A stretch of DNA of 64,000 nt from Lytechinus pictus. Lineage: Eukaryota; Echinodermata; Echinoidea; Temnopleuroida; Toxopneustidae. The DNA is taken from positions 40,213,920 to 40,277,919 of the forward strand of contig NC_087247.1 of assembly GCF_037042905.1 (NCBI RefSeq), in the 5' to 3' direction. A program made the position numbers and the translations under genes. The notes beneath the pieces were generated by a model. It ran no database searches. It saw only the letters and a program-made list of their open reading frames with translations, and was not told where the DNA came from. Shown one piece after another: positions 36,101-51,100 of this stretch; the first letter of the stretch is position 1; each line of letters opens with the position of its first letter.

Positions 36101-39100
36101 TGCCATCTTAAAAACTTAACTTTTGAAAACCTTGCCCAAAAATGATGAGGAATAACTCCTTTAATGTGTATGGGGGATGTGTAGAATCCATTTCTATTAT
36201 TATTTTTGCAATAATAGGTCATCTTCAGGTCAAATTGAAGATCGCCGCCAGATGACGCCATCTTGAAAAATTGAATTTGAACCCCTTGCCCCTGTATGAT
36301 GAGTAATACCTTTGTTTAGGGGTTTTGGGGTGTGCAGAATCTCTTTCTGCTATCTATTTTGCAATATAAGGTCATCTTCAGGTCAAATCCAAGACGGCCG
36401 CCATATGACGCCATCTTGAAATATTAACATTTGAACCCTTTGCCCCAGAATCATGAATAATAACTCTATTCATGAGTCATTTGGTATGTTGATTCAATTT
36501 CTGATGCAATTTTGCAATAAAGGATAATCTTCAGAACAAATCCAAGATGGCCGCCAAACGCCATCTTGAAAAATTACTTTCCGAGGCTTATAGTGTAATA
36601 GCTTATCCAAGGAGATTTCAGTAAGAATACTCATTTCTTTTATTAATTCTCGATTTTTTGTTCAAGGGGAAGTCAGATCTGAGATGTCAGACGTTCGACA
36701 TTAACTGATCACCTTCGAATGAATCCTCTTTGGTTTGGGCTATCATCAATTTCGCGTGTATTTTTGTCTCACCTGCATAGCAGAGTGAGACTATAGGCGC
36801 CACTTTTCCGACGGCGGCGGCGTCAACACCAAATCTTAACCTAAGGTTAAGTTTTTGAAATGACAGCATAACTTAGAATGTATATGGACCTAGTTCATGA
36901 AACTTGGCCATAAGGTTAATCAAGTATTACTGAACATTCTGCCTGAGGTTCAGGTCACATGACCAAGGTCAAAGGTCATTTAGGGTCAATGAAATTAGAC
37001 CATGTTGGGGGAATCAACATCAAAATCTTAACCTAAGGTTAAGTTTTTGAAATGTCATCATAACTTAGAAAATATATGGACATAGTTCATGAAACTTGGA
37101 CATAAGGTTAATCAAGTATTACTGAACATCCTGCTTGAGTTTCACATCACATGATTAAGGTCAAAGGTCATTTAGGGTCAATGAACTTTGGCCAAATTGG
37201 GGGTATCTGTTGAAATACCATCATAACTTTGAAAGTTTATGGATCTGATTCATGAAACTTGGACATAATAGTAATCAAGTATCACTGAACATCCTGTGCG
37301 AATTTCAGGTCACATGACCAGCGTCAAAGGTCAATGAACTTTGGCCATAATGGGGTATCTGTTGAATTACCATCATAACTTTGAAAGTTTATGGATCTGA
37401 TTCATGAAACTTGGCTATAAGAGTAATCAAGTATCTTTGAACATCCTGTCTGAGTTTCAGGTCACATGACCAAGGTCAAATGTCATATAAGGTCAATGAA
37501 CTTTGGCCATGTTGGGGGTACTTGTTGAATTACCATCATATCTCTGTAAGTGTATTGGTCTAGTTCATAAAACGTGGACATAAGAGTAACCAAGTATCAC
37601 TGAACATCTTGTGTGAGTTTCAGGTCACATGACCAAGGTCAAAGGTCAATGGACTTTGGCCATGTTGTGGGCATTTGTTGAATTACCATCATAACTCTGT
37701 AAGTATATTGGTCTAGTTCATAAAACTTGGACATTAGAGTCATCAAGTATCACTGAACATCTCATGCGAGTTTCAGGTCACATGACTAATGTCAGAGGTC
37801 ATTTAAGGTCATTGAACTTTGGTCATTTTAGAGATAATATATTGCTGTTATAACTTTCAAAGTTTATAGATATAGCGTATAAAATGTCGATATAGAGGTA
37901 ATCAAGTATCACTGACAAGTTTTAGGTCACATGATCAAGGTCAAATGTCAATGAATGTAGTATTGTATCATTATATGAATTGTATTTTTTGTGAATAATA
38001 ATTTTATAGTAGTTTTCAAAGTCAGCACTGCTGCTATATTGAATCGCGTGATGCAGGTGAGACAGCCAGAGGCATTCCACTTGTTCTTTCTTTTAAAGGA
38101 CAAGTCCACCCCAACAAAAAGCTGATTTGAATAGAAAGAAAAAAATAAAACAAGCATACATGTAATACTGAAAATTTCATCACGAACGGATGTTAAATAA
38201 GGAAGTTATGACATTTTAAAGTTTTGCTTAATTTCACAAAAAGTTACATGCACATCCTGTTCGGTATGCAAATGAGGGAACTGATGACATCACTCACTAT
38301 TTATTTTGTATTTTATTATATGAAATATTTTGATTTTCTCGTCATTGTCATGTGAAACAAAGTTTCATTCCTCCCTGAACACATGGAATTCCATTATTTT
38401 AACATTTTGTGGTTCAAGCAAGGGGGTCCTAATTGTCAAATTCATAAAAATTGAAATATTGTATAATTCAAACAATAAAAAACAAAAGAAATAGTGAGTG
38501 AGTGACATCATCGACTCTTTCATTTGCATATCACTGAGTTGAGCATAGAACTGTTTTGTGAAAAATAAGCGAAACTTTAAAATGTCATAACTTTCATATT
38601 TTACATCCGATTTTGATGAAGTTTTCAGCGTTATTCATGTTTAATTTTTCTCTATTTAAATAAACTATTTTCTTGGGTGGACTTGACCTTAAATGTCCAT
38701 CCATATTTTTGTACTGAAGAGGCTTTAAAGTCTTATTTGAATTTGCAAGTGTTTTCTCTATATTTTTCCTAAATCAAAGTGTCCAATGATAGGTAGGCAT
38801 CAATTCGTCTCAAAAGACGATGGTGTAGCGCGCAAGGTATTACATTTTCGAGAGTGGCTGTAGAGCTCTGCTCTAGAATGGCAGTCTCTAGAGCAAATTT
38901 GTACAGATGAAGGAGGATGGCGCTGAGACAGGTTCAGATAGAGATACTGCCCTTGCCTTCCTCCTGGTCTTTGGTCTGCCAATGTAGCATTCCGATTATT
39001 TTCTGACGTCTTGACCCCTGTACTTAGTAGCTCTCTATAGATGGCGACTATCATCTACATGTACATCTTCACAAGTGTTAGTGTTTATGCCGGCAAGTTT

Positions 39101-42100
39101 TATTTTATTTTTTTTTTTTCAATTTGTTTCCCCTCCACAGGGATTTTATTATTATTCAAAACATAACAAGATATCTTTTCAATGACAAATCAAATTAATA
39201 ACAACGAAATACAATACAACAGTAATTGTAACAAATATATAAATTGAACTGTCAGGTTTACATAATAGTAAACAATTTAAGGAACAAGTAAGGAGTAAAT
39301 GAACAATAATATTCATATGTATCATTGTACATGGAAAGGGAACTGAACAGATCACTTCATGTAAACATGGCATGTAATTGAAACCATTTCTTTGTAAACT
39401 TTACCATTTTACAATTTGACTCTGCGATATATTTTTCATTCTTGAAATAATTCTGAAGTGCAAATTTGATATTATCAAAAACGGGTAATTGATGTTTTAC
39501 TCTGGAAGTATAGATCATCTGTCGTATCACTATCAATAAACAATTTAATGCATAATTACTTGAACCTCTTAAACCAAATAATTTTTCTTTATTAGAGAAA
39601 ACAATTCTATTTCCAGTTTTAAGAAATATCCATTGTTCAAACCTGTCCCATATATGTTTAATACATGTACATTCACAAAGTAGATGAGTAACTGTTTCAC
39701 GGTGTACATTACAAAAAGTACATTCTTTTTGTTGAGCTAAATTAATTTTAAACAATATTTCATTTGTATATAAAATATGTTGCATTATTTTGAACTGAAA
39801 CCAACGTAAATTCACATCGGTAGTACAACTGAATCCAATAGAGCAATACGATTGCCATTGCTTGTCATTCATATCGAACATACACTTCCACTTAAGGAAA
39901 CTTTTACATTCCACTTTTCTTTTCTTTTTAAGAATCGTATAGATGTGTGAACAACCTTTATTATATTTCATAACAAGTGCTATTGTATCGGGGATAATAG
40001 GTTCTTGGAACTTGCTAAAGTGTGTGCCATTGCTAAAACCGTCTCTTATAGCATCACATAATCCACGGTAAAAAATAAAATTTATATGAACATTGTATTT
40101 TTCCTTAAGGTCATTCAAAGAGAGGAAATTGCCATGTACATCTAAAATATCATTAACAAAACGAACACCCCTATTATTTAGAGATCTACTGTGAATTGAG
40201 CTATTACCTATTTTGATAAAATCATTGTTCCATAAGGGTTGGCAAGGTATATCATTACAGTGCATAGATAACAGTGTGCTATACGCTAAGAACATTTCTT
40301 TCCAAAAAGGATTTTTAATTTCGTGTGCCAGTCTAAAAAAATAGCTATTTCCCATATAAAGATCCAAGTTTTGCGTTTTATGCAAAAAAGACTGAAGAAG
40401 ACAAATAATATTACCGTCAATGGAACCGTTTATCATTTTTTTCATCCAAGAAATTTTCAATGACTGGCAATGCAGATTTATGTCTATCATTTTTACTCCA
40501 CCTTCAGAATAACTCTGAGACATTTGATTTCTACTTACTTTATCTGGTTTCTCTCCCCATATGAATCTATGAAATTGGGAATTTACATCTTTTAGAAATA
40601 ACTCACTTGGATTCGGGAGAGAAAGAATTAAGTAGTTCAATTTAGACACAAACAATGACTTGACAACCGTCACTCTTCCAAGGACCGTCAGGTAACGTCT
40701 TAACCATGAAGTCATTTGACTTTTGATCTCTTTAAACTTTTCATTGTAATTATGCACCGTCATTTTCTGAAGATCTGTACAAAAATCTATACCTAAATAT
40801 CTGAAGTATTCATCAAATACCCAATTCAAATTCCTATTGGCAAGAATACAGTCTTTCTTGTTCTTATATCCTCCAATCCATATTGCATGTGTCTTGGTTA
40901 TATTAACAGTCAAACCTGATATTGTTTTATATTTTTCCAAGATGTCAAAAGCACTACTCAATTCTCTTTCTGAACCGTTTAATGTCAGAAGAGTGTCATC
41001 TGCATACTGTAATATTTTATGACATTTACCAGAGGGCATCCTCAAACCATCTATTGACGTTGATTGTCGAAACAAAACGCCAAGTATTTCAGCACATAAT
41101 AGAAAAATATATGGAGACAATGGATCTCCTTGGCGACAGCCCCGCTCTATTGAAAATCTGGGAGACAGGTGTCCATTGATTAAAACACAAGATTGAGCAT
41201 TTTCATAAAACACATCAAACCATTTAACAATGGTCGGACCAAATTTAAAGAAGTGTAGTACATTGCGAATAAAGTCATGAGAAATTGAATCGAATGCCTT
41301 CTCAAAATCTATAAGTAACAATAAACCGGGAATATCGTTTAATTCAGTATACAATAATATATCATATAACAAGCGGATGTTTTCTCCGATAAAGCGTCCG
41401 GACATAAACCCTTTCTGATTCTCATGAATAAGAAGAGGGAGTACATTCTTCAATCTATTAGCTATACAAGTAGATCCTATTTTGTATACAACATTTAATA
41501 ATGATATGGGTCTCCAATTTTTTAAATAGTGTCTATCTTTACTTCCTTTGGGGATTAAAGTAATAACTCCTAACTTCTGTATGTAAGGCATACCAGATAA
41601 AAATGAAGAGTTTAAATATCTAACTAAAAATATATGGATTTCCTTCCAAAAATGTTTAAAAAATTCAACAGTGAATCCATCTAGACCAGGAGATTTATTG
41701 TTTTTCATATTTGTTAGGGCATAATAAACCTCGTCGGTGGAGAGCTCTCCTTCTAAATTCCGTGACATAGCATTTGTTAATTTATTTAGTTCATCTTTGT
41801 TTATCATTGCATTTAAATCAATATTTATAACAGGGTGCCTTTCATATAGTTGTGAATAAAAAGAAACAATTTCTGATGTAATATCCTCATGTGTTGTTAC
41901 TTCCTTATTTTCATTGGTAATCAATTTGCATATTCTTTTATTAACAACATTTTTCTTTTCTAAATTTAAAAAATATTTGGATGGTTTCTCTCCGAACTCC
42001 ATCCATTTAGTTCTGGATCTCATCTTTATTTCTTCATTATTTTCTTTTCTCAATGACTCTAACTGAGCTTTCTTCTCATTCAGAACAGTTAATTCCCTTT

Positions 42101-45100
42101 CTATATTTGTATTTAAAACCAAATTCTTTTCTAAATTTACAATTTCTTTCTCTAAATCATTTTCTAGATTAACGTTTTTTTTCTTTTTTGCAGCAGCATA
42201 TGAAATTGTTTCACCTCTAACAACTGTTAACAGCGTATCAAAAAACAGCTGATCGCTTACATTAAACTCATACCAAGGATTTTGACCATCTACTACATTT
42301 CCACCGAATCTTACCGGTCGGGTTGAGTAGGTATCAATTGTTTGTTGAATAACACCTTTAATCAGTTCTATATAAATATCATCTTTTAACAATGAATTGT
42401 TAAATTTCCAGTAACTCGGTCCTGTCTTACAATGATTTAGATTCAATGATAACTTCACCAACGAATGATCAGTTCTGTATCCTGGTAGAATTTCTATTCT
42501 GTTAACAAGAGACATTAATTCATGAGATACAAGAAAATAATCCAATCTGGCTGCCTTAAATGGAGTGGGTTGGCGCCATGTAAATATCTTTTCATGTTCA
42601 TGTAATTCTCTCCATGGATCCACCAGGCTTAAGTTAGTTTTCATTTCATCAACTCTTTTCTTTGCGTTTGGATTATTCAAACGAACATAATTAAATGTGT
42701 CTTTATCAAAATTTTGGACCAAATTCCAATCACCACAAAAAATTGTTAAAGGGTTTTCAAATTCTAATGCAACATTTTCAACATCTGAATAAAAGTTAAC
42801 ATTGTCTTGGTTAGGGCCATAAAGAGATATCAATGTTATATTATAATCATATATCTTAAGATCTAAAGCAACAAAATTCCCTTCGGTTGACCTTTTGATT
42901 CGATTTATATTAAAAATAACACCCTCCGCAAAGAGAATGGCTACACCCCTAGCATTAGACGTCTTATGACTAAAAAAACAATTATCTCCCCAAATAGTTT
43001 TTATTGAAACTTCTTCTTCACCTACAAAATGAGTGTCCTGCAAGCAGCAGATATGAAACTTTTTTGCCTTAATATATTCTAAGACATCATTTCTTTTTTT
43101 ACTATTTCCCAAACCTCGACAGTTCAAAGAAATTATACTGAAACTACCCATCATACATTGAATCTAGCATTGAGTTATGAACAATAATTCCTGTGGAGGC
43201 TTTTTCAGTTTTTTTTAACACTAACAACACAAACACAAAACAACAAACAAAAACAAACATAAACACTTGACACACAAACAAGACAACACTAAACATGATT
43301 TCACGCGAAACGAACAAGGAAGACATGGCGCATACCATCGCGCCTAGGTCCTTATCCAGGCCTTCAATATTATGCCAAAGAATAGAAACTGAAATCCACT
43401 ACTTTTTAGGCACTGTAAAAATGTCTGTGTACATTTCGTGCAAAAATTTCGTGCGCAAGGCCACCAGAAATAATCTACATAAAACAACCAGTATGTGAGT
43501 GAACGAAGTATGCGTTATTAATACCAGGACTCTGTCATTCTGCATTATCAAAGATTATAAAGATTATTTAGTCAATTGAATGCACAGCCTTGCATATACA
43601 TAAAAGTCCTTGTTTTTTTTTTTTAACAGCATTTTTAAAAATATCATCCAATAAATAAAACCAACTTTCTGAAACCGTTAGTAGTCAGTAGATGTACTTA
43701 TTTCTTATTTTCTCGCATACTTACTACTTTTCCATAGACATGCAAATAACATTGGTGAGAACTATACCAGTTTACTTGAGCTACACGTTATTCATGTGCT
43801 TTCTTTTATATTACTTTCTTTCATTTGTTTTCTTTCATATTATTACAAAGTACCCCATACTAACAAAAAAAAACAAAAAAAAACAAAAAAAAAAAAAACC
43901 CAAAACATTAATAATAATAAAAGAAACTTTAAAGAACAGCCACAATTTTTTCATGTCAAATACATAACTGAAAAACTTAAAATCATTAGATCTTGAAAGG
44001 TTTAGCCAACTCTAAAGACCTTAAAAAACATGAAATTAAAAATTTCTTCAAAGGTTAAACCAACTCCTTATTTGACATCTCTATTATTTGGAGATGCATG
44101 AAAAAAAAAAAATATATATATAAAAGCAGCAACTAAGTCTTTATCATCCATGCTATGAATAAAAGCCATGACATAAAAACACTCAATTTTCTTTATTCGA
44201 GCAGTACAAAAGAAGCAGAAAGGATTTTTTTTAAATGTTAATACTGGGTCTCATAAAAACTAAAGTATTCTTTATGCCCTTTCCATTTTGGCACAAAATC
44301 CCCGTACAAGTTCTATTCTAATTTTTTCAAAAATATTTTGTTATCATCCAGGTAAATTGTTATCTTGTACTGGAAAATAGGCCTATTCATTTTGTTTCAT
44401 GTAATAGACAACAAAAACATTGCATTGCCCATCAGTTCATGTAGGCAAAAATCAAAAACATGTGCTTATCTTTCTTTAGTATGACATGGAAAAAGCAATG
44501 TATTAAGAACTTAAAAAATGAAAACTAAGCACTAGAAATGGAATGGATGTAGTCCAAAGTTAAATGAAGGTAATATAAACCGCTTGGGATGATTCTTTTT
44601 TTCAGGGAAGTCCGAAAGTAAAAAATATAATGATCTAAAACTTGATGATGATGAGTAAATCTGCAAAGCTAGCCATTCACAGTTTTCCATTCTGAGTGGA
44701 TTGAGCCCCTTTCTCTGGTTTGTAGATATAACTTGACTCCAATCAGCCTGATTCTAGTCGACTTATTTTCCTCTTTACGGATTCTGTAGGCCTCTTTCTC
44801 GAGTAGGTATCGATGCTTTTTCAATTGAGGAGGTAAATCTACGACGAATCTCCATGGGAAATGTTGTGACTGCGTAGGTGACTTGTCTCCTCTTCTTGAT
44901 GTCCATTGCTGGTAGGCGTTCAAGACCTTGTTTCGATCCATCATCGAGACAAATCTGATGATGACTGGTTCTGGCGATTGTTGGCTGCCGCCTTGAGCAC
45001 GGCGGGGTAGGCGGTGAGCATTACTGAGGAGTATATCTTGCTGAATACCCATTTCTTTGAAGACCTTTCCCACCACATCGACAATGTTCTCATCAGTTTC

Positions 45101-48100
45101 TCGTTTTGCCCCATATAGCAACAGATTCATTTTTCTATCGTAGATTTCAAGTGCACTAAGCTTCACATTCAAGTCAGACTCTACTCTTTGTGTTTCCTTT
45201 CGCATGCTTGGCAATGATTCATTTTCAATTTTGGTTAGCCTATCAGAAGAGTCAGTAGCAAATTTCTCTAAATCAGCTATTGATTTCTTAATGTCTATGA
45301 TCTCCTTTCTCAGAGAAGATACATTCAAGTTCATATTATCAATTTTGTCAATAATTGTGTTTGTGACCTTTAGAAATTCAGCATGACTCACCGGTTCGTT
45401 TTTTTCCGCCATATTTGATTCTTGCGTATCTCTAGTATGTGAAGTTACGGGGTGGGCAAACGTCGCTTTTTCGGCGGTGTTTTCTGGTGTAATGCTGCCT
45501 GTAGATGGGGCGTCTGTGCGTATTTGGGGTGCGGGTGCACGTGGTCGAGTAGTTGAGTCCCTATTTGAGTCACCTTTATCACCTTTTTTTCCTTTTTTAC
45601 GAAGAAAATATGGGTCACGTCCTGGATTATGCTTTGCAGAGTCACTCATACTAGATTATTTCAAAAGTTTGAAGTATACTACATCCTGAATTTGGGTCCT
45701 AGGCGAGATTTTCTAGTCAGAAGACAATGGGTTGCGGCCGTCCTCCATGACGTTGCGCGAGAAAAAAAAGTTTTATGTTACGCGGTTTGCAGGTGTGTTT
45801 ATAACGGAGGTGTGATCTATCTGGGGACCAATCTCACAGCTCTCCTTACATTGGCAAATCCTAGAAGGGATTTGCCAAAGTTCCATGCGGCGAACATTCC
45901 CCAACCACTTGAGGCACCTTTGACTAAAAAGCGAGAATAAGCTGGGGATGCCAGCGTGCACGTACGCTGAAGGGCCTTATATTTTTTCACTCTTTCCTGC
46001 CATTTAATGTGCAGGATATGTTCGAGGCAGCTGGCATGGAAGGTGTATAGCCGCTTTGTTGATCGGCGTACGTTTTCCAGGACTTATTTCCGTTAAGGAG
46101 CTTGGCCATGGCTGTGACAGATTTTCCTATCCTGGTGCTTTTCTCCTTGTCCAGTGAAAGGTAGCTAGAGACAGATAGTCAATCCAAGGTAGGTGAGGAG
46201 TCCACCACAACGAGGCGAGTGCGTGTTGTTGATAGAGATATCTGGAGGACAGTCAGTGTCTTGAGTCGATCAGGATTTCTGTCTTACAGGCTGATGGGAG
46301 ATCCACACTCCTTACATGCACCGGACAAGCGGCTGTATGACTAGGTCTTGTAAGCCAACTCCCGCTTCTTTATGAAAGGCAGGGGCGACGTTGTTGCCGT
46401 ACAACATCTCACGAATGAGAACCATCCTGACCATTGTTTTGGCACGTAGCTGGTCGATGTTGAAGAGTTTCCCATCTGCTCTGGTACGGATATGTATGTA
46501 GATGCCTTCTTTGCAATCGCCAAATGCATACTGGGGAAGCATGGAGAAGAAGATCGAAACGAGTGGGGCCAGACGCAGCCCAATTGCTTCTCGCCACTGC
46601 TCACAGGAACTGAGGGAAGCTACCAGATTTTCCAGCGTTGTAGCAAACTGTGCTCATTGAATGATATGACCATGGATCAGTTTTGGGGAGCCTATCTTCT
46701 ACAGAAGCCTAGAAATTGCTGACCAAGTCAAAGGCTTTTGTCAGGACGAAAAGTCCAATGATAATTATAAAGGAAGGTAATAAGTTTACAAATTTTCTGA
46801 AAAATACGGAGAAATCACTTTTTAATTCAAATAATACTTTGAAGTCCTTTCACTAGAAAAGTATGGCTGGACATATAAGAAATGATGAGAACTCCCGAAA
46901 TAGGTCATAGCCAAAAGCTTATTGGTTTCATTCTAAGGTGAGCGGTTAATGACGAAACATATCAACCATCTGACCATCTGAGACCTGACTTGACCACTAA
47001 AAATGGAGAGATTAAAAGAAATGAATCATTCTTACTGAAATACCCTTACATGAGCTCCTACACATAATAGTAACCCTCTTTAGGACAGCGTGTAAGTTTT
47101 TTTGAGAGTCCTTCAAGGTTCAAATAGTCTCGGGAAGTAGTTTTTGTCTCGCCCACCAGAGGTGAAGGCGAGACTTAGGGATCCAAATGTCGTCCGTCCG
47201 TCACAAACCTGTAATGACACATAACTCCACAACCGTAAGTTGCTTTTCAACCAAACTTGGATGGTAGATGGACTTGGGGAACCTGCATGTTATGATGCAG
47301 TCTGAGGTCACATGGTAAGGTCAAAGGTCATTTTCAGGTCAACGTTAAAGTTTACATGCAAGACTCTCTTATGACACCTAACTCCGCAACCGTAAGTCAC
47401 TTTTCAACCAAACTTGGATGGTAGATGGACTTGGTGGACCTGCATGTTATGCTGCAGTCAGAGGTCACATGGTAAGGTCAAAGGTCATTTTCAGGTCAAC
47501 GTTAAAGTTTACATGCAAGACTCTCTTATGACACCTAACTCCGCAACCGTAAGTCGCTTTTCAACCAAACTTGGATGGTAGATGGACTTAGGGGACCTGC
47601 ATGTTATGCTGCAGTCTGAGGTCACATGGTAAGGTCAAAGGTCATTTCAGGTCAACATTATTGTTTACATACAAGACTCTCTTATGACAAGTGTTATTCC
47701 ATCCCAGTCATTTCACCGTGAAGTTTCGATATAATTCTCTTGCGTGCCCTCGCAAATCACGATAATTCTGGTTATTTTCATAAGTGGGCGAGACACAAAA
47801 TTGCTTTTGCCTTGTTTTAATATGGCATTTAGCGGCCATCTTTTTTATCTGAATGATCCTATATTGCAAAATAATTTACTGAAATGGAATCAACATACAA
47901 AATAACTCACAAAAAGAGGTATTATTCATGATTCTGGGACAAAGAGTTGAGATAATTTGTCAAAATGGCATCATCTGGCTGTCATCTTGGATTTGACCAG
48001 AATATGACATTATATTGCAAAATAGATAGCATAAAGAGATTCTACACACCCCTAAACAGAGGTATTACTCGTCATTCTGGGGCAAGGGGATCAAATGTCA

Positions 48101-51100
48101 ATTTTTCAAGATGGTGTCATCTGGCGGCCATCTTGGATTTGACCTGAAGATGACCTTATATTGCAAAATAGATAGCAGAAAGAGATTCTACACACCCCAA
48201 AACCCCTAAACATAGGTATTACTCGTCATTCTGGTGCAAGGGGATCAAAAGTCATTTTTTCAAGATGGCATCTGGCGGCCATCTTGAATTTGACCTGAAG
48301 ATGACCTTATATTGCAAAAATGATAATAAAAATCGATTCTACACACCCTTAAACCCCTAAAAAGAGTAATTACTCATCATTTTGGGGCAAGGGGTTCAAA
48401 AGTTAGGTTTTCAAGATTGCATCTGGCTGCCATTTCGGATTTATGCAAATTAGCAAAATTGCCCAAACAGCAACTTTGGGCAACCAAGCTGAATTTGTTC
48501 TAGGACCCCATAGGAACACGAATCAAGAAAAGAACTTCATCGGAAAGAACATTTCTAGGTTGGTGTATTGAGCTTATGGGACTGTCAAATCGACTATTCT
48601 TGCAATAAATACTTGTGGAACTGTCTAAGGTTCAACTTAAGATGTGTAGCTCATGAATACATATTTAAGTGATGGTGATCTGAATATGATTTGGTGTCAT
48701 GAGGTGAAGGTGAAAGGAAACATCGGTCATTTAATCTACATTGAAATATCTCACACTCACTTTGAATGGAAGAACATTTTTTAGCACATTCCAAATGTCG
48801 TTCATGTAGGCATATTGCAACTGAGTGATCTAATATATGTTTGGAGGTCATAGGTTCAAAGACAAAAGTTCCAGAAGTCCTGATGTATCTCGAAATATCT
48901 TGTTCTTGTGATAACTTAAGAACCATTTGAGGGTTAAACTTTAAAACCTTGCTTATAAATGTACAGCATGTATATTGTAGTGATAATATTCTGATTTTAG
49001 GGTCATGAGGTCAAATGTCGCAGATGTCAGTCAGTGTAATACAAAATGACTTGATTTCGTGAATTGCTATAACTGAAGAATTGTTTGAGAGAGATCATCT
49101 TCAATTTTTGTTATGAAGTCAACGGTTACAATGGTCATACAACCAATTTATTGTGGCTGATTGACATGTCATTCCTATATATTCTTCATTTCAAAAGTTA
49201 ACAGTAATGTATATATCTCCTTTTTAAAGGAATCAGAACCAAAGGAGAAGAGACCAAGAGGTAGGCCAAAGGGAAGTGTAAGCAAGTCACCCAAGAAGTC
49301 ACAAACACAGGTTAGTAAATAGTAATACATTTATGTCTCGTTTGTTGTTCTATATATTTTTTTTTTCATACTGTTTCTCATTCGATACCCCTTTCATACT
49401 GCCCTCTTCATTTTTCACCGGCGAACTTCTCTGCCTCGCATTCCTCACTTCACCGGCGAAGAAAAAAAATGTACCTTTTGCACTGACATTTCTTCTCCGG
49501 CGAAAGTCAACGGGCGATTGGCCTCATTCATTCCGTGGCACCACGATTATTTATTTCCTTTGATTGTGGAGATCTAACTTGTTAGTAAAGTTGTCAAGAT
49601 GATGGCTAGATCTAGTAATCAGTGTCAGTATTCCCTTGATTTAGTCAGTGCTCGGCATGTGAAGAACAAACGAAAGAAAATTGTAAACATTATTTCTTAC
49701 CTACTACAAAAAGGTATAAAAAAATTAATTACAACATATTTTGGAAGTATTATGAGAAAAACAAGCAATATCACTTTGTTTTTATATTTTAGCGCATTTT
49801 ATACATGTAAAAAGTGCTTTTTAATAAATATTGTTAGTAATAAAAAAAATTATGTTCGAGGGTATCTACTTGGCCATAGCATTCAGCTGAGCTTGCAACT
49901 ATCGCGCGCGGAATCTCAGTACAGGGGACTTCGGGAGAGAAAAAATTGACCTCTGACGTCATTAAAGAGGAGAAGTTCTCCGGTTTGCTTTCATACTGGC
50001 CTTTTCACCGGCGAACTTCACCGGTGAAGTTCTCCTGTGTACCTTTCATACTGGACACTTTCCCCTTCGCTGGCGAACTTCGCCGGTGAAAAGCGCAATA
50101 TGAAAGGGGTATTTGCTTTGAGCCTTCATTTCATATTACCATGTATTAAAGGTGGGGATAAATCATTATGGTAAGATAGCCTGACCTATGGGGTCAAGCT
50201 TAGACTACTTTCTGTTCTCACAACATTTTTGTTAGTTAATAGTACTGGATTCTCTGGCCCTGCAAGAAAAGCATGGTTAACCTTGCCTTGCAGATATAGG
50301 GGGCTTAGACCTTGTTCTCATTAAACGTCCTAAAATTAGTTTGTACTGGAAACCAGTATGGAAGATATATAGGCCTATGCTAGCTTTCCCATTTGATTAT
50401 CGAAAGTGGTTTTTAAAAGCACTTCACGTAAAGCGGTCTTGTTGCTATTGAAACGCAATTGTAGCTAAGACACCATTTTCACTACCTCCTTGAAACTAGT
50501 TTAGTGGAAACTAGTCTAACGTGTAGTGAAAACGGTCGAAGTGATCTTCCAAACCGGTTCAGAAAACTACCTCGCGATGTAGTTTTCAAGATTGCTTTGC
50601 CTCGTTAAACTAGTTTTAGCGAAAGTGAGGACATAACCATTCTTCGGGAAGCGATCTTCGCACATTCGACAGGTGTAGAATGCCTACGCTGCGGTTTTGA
50701 ATTTCACGCGAAATGTGTCACCCCACTGAAAGCGTTTCCATAGGAACAAGATCGCTTTACGTGAAGTGATTTTGAAAACCACTTTCGTGTGATCAAGTGG
50801 GAAAGCTAGCAAAGCGATCTTCCGAACTGGTTTCCTGAATCGGTTTCCAGTAAACTAGTTTTAGAAAGCGTAATGAGAACAGTCTCTTAAACACTCTACA
50901 CACATGTTGTGGAGTAGCATGCTCTAAATGTGCGAAGATTGCTTCCTGAAGGTCGATTGTGTCTTCACGGCTAAAACCAGTTTAATGAGGCAAAACGGTC
51001 TTGAAAGCTACATTGCGAGGTGGTTTCCGAACTAGTTTGATAGATCGCCTCCAAGACTTTTGAGTGTTCTTATTTCACATTAAACTCGTTTCCAGTAAAC

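Larger units (their letters stand above)
39104..45768 (-). mobile_element. L1/Tx1-type LINE retrotransposon, apparently full length
   Basis: ORF1 (45649-44669), ORF2 (43154-39357), a short 5' leader, a 3' UTR (39356-39120) and a poly(A) tail seen as T-rich 39119-39104. AAGTTTTAT at 39095-39103 and 45769-45777 fits a 9-bp target duplication. Antisense within HMGA intron 1. Confidence 0.88.

Noticed and set aside
45773-46604. A host gene on the minus strand or a plus-strand gene at 45629-45940
   Set aside because: The minus-strand frames match degraded reverse-transcriptase motifs in order; the plus-strand frame is their shadow.
49599-49949. 116-codon plus-strand frame
   Set aside because: It lies inside a terminal-inverted-repeat element and has no recognisable protein features.
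50486-50580. Further let-7-like CTACCTC words
   Set aside because: They fall in HMGA intron 2 inside a foldback element, so they would not be in the mature mRNA.
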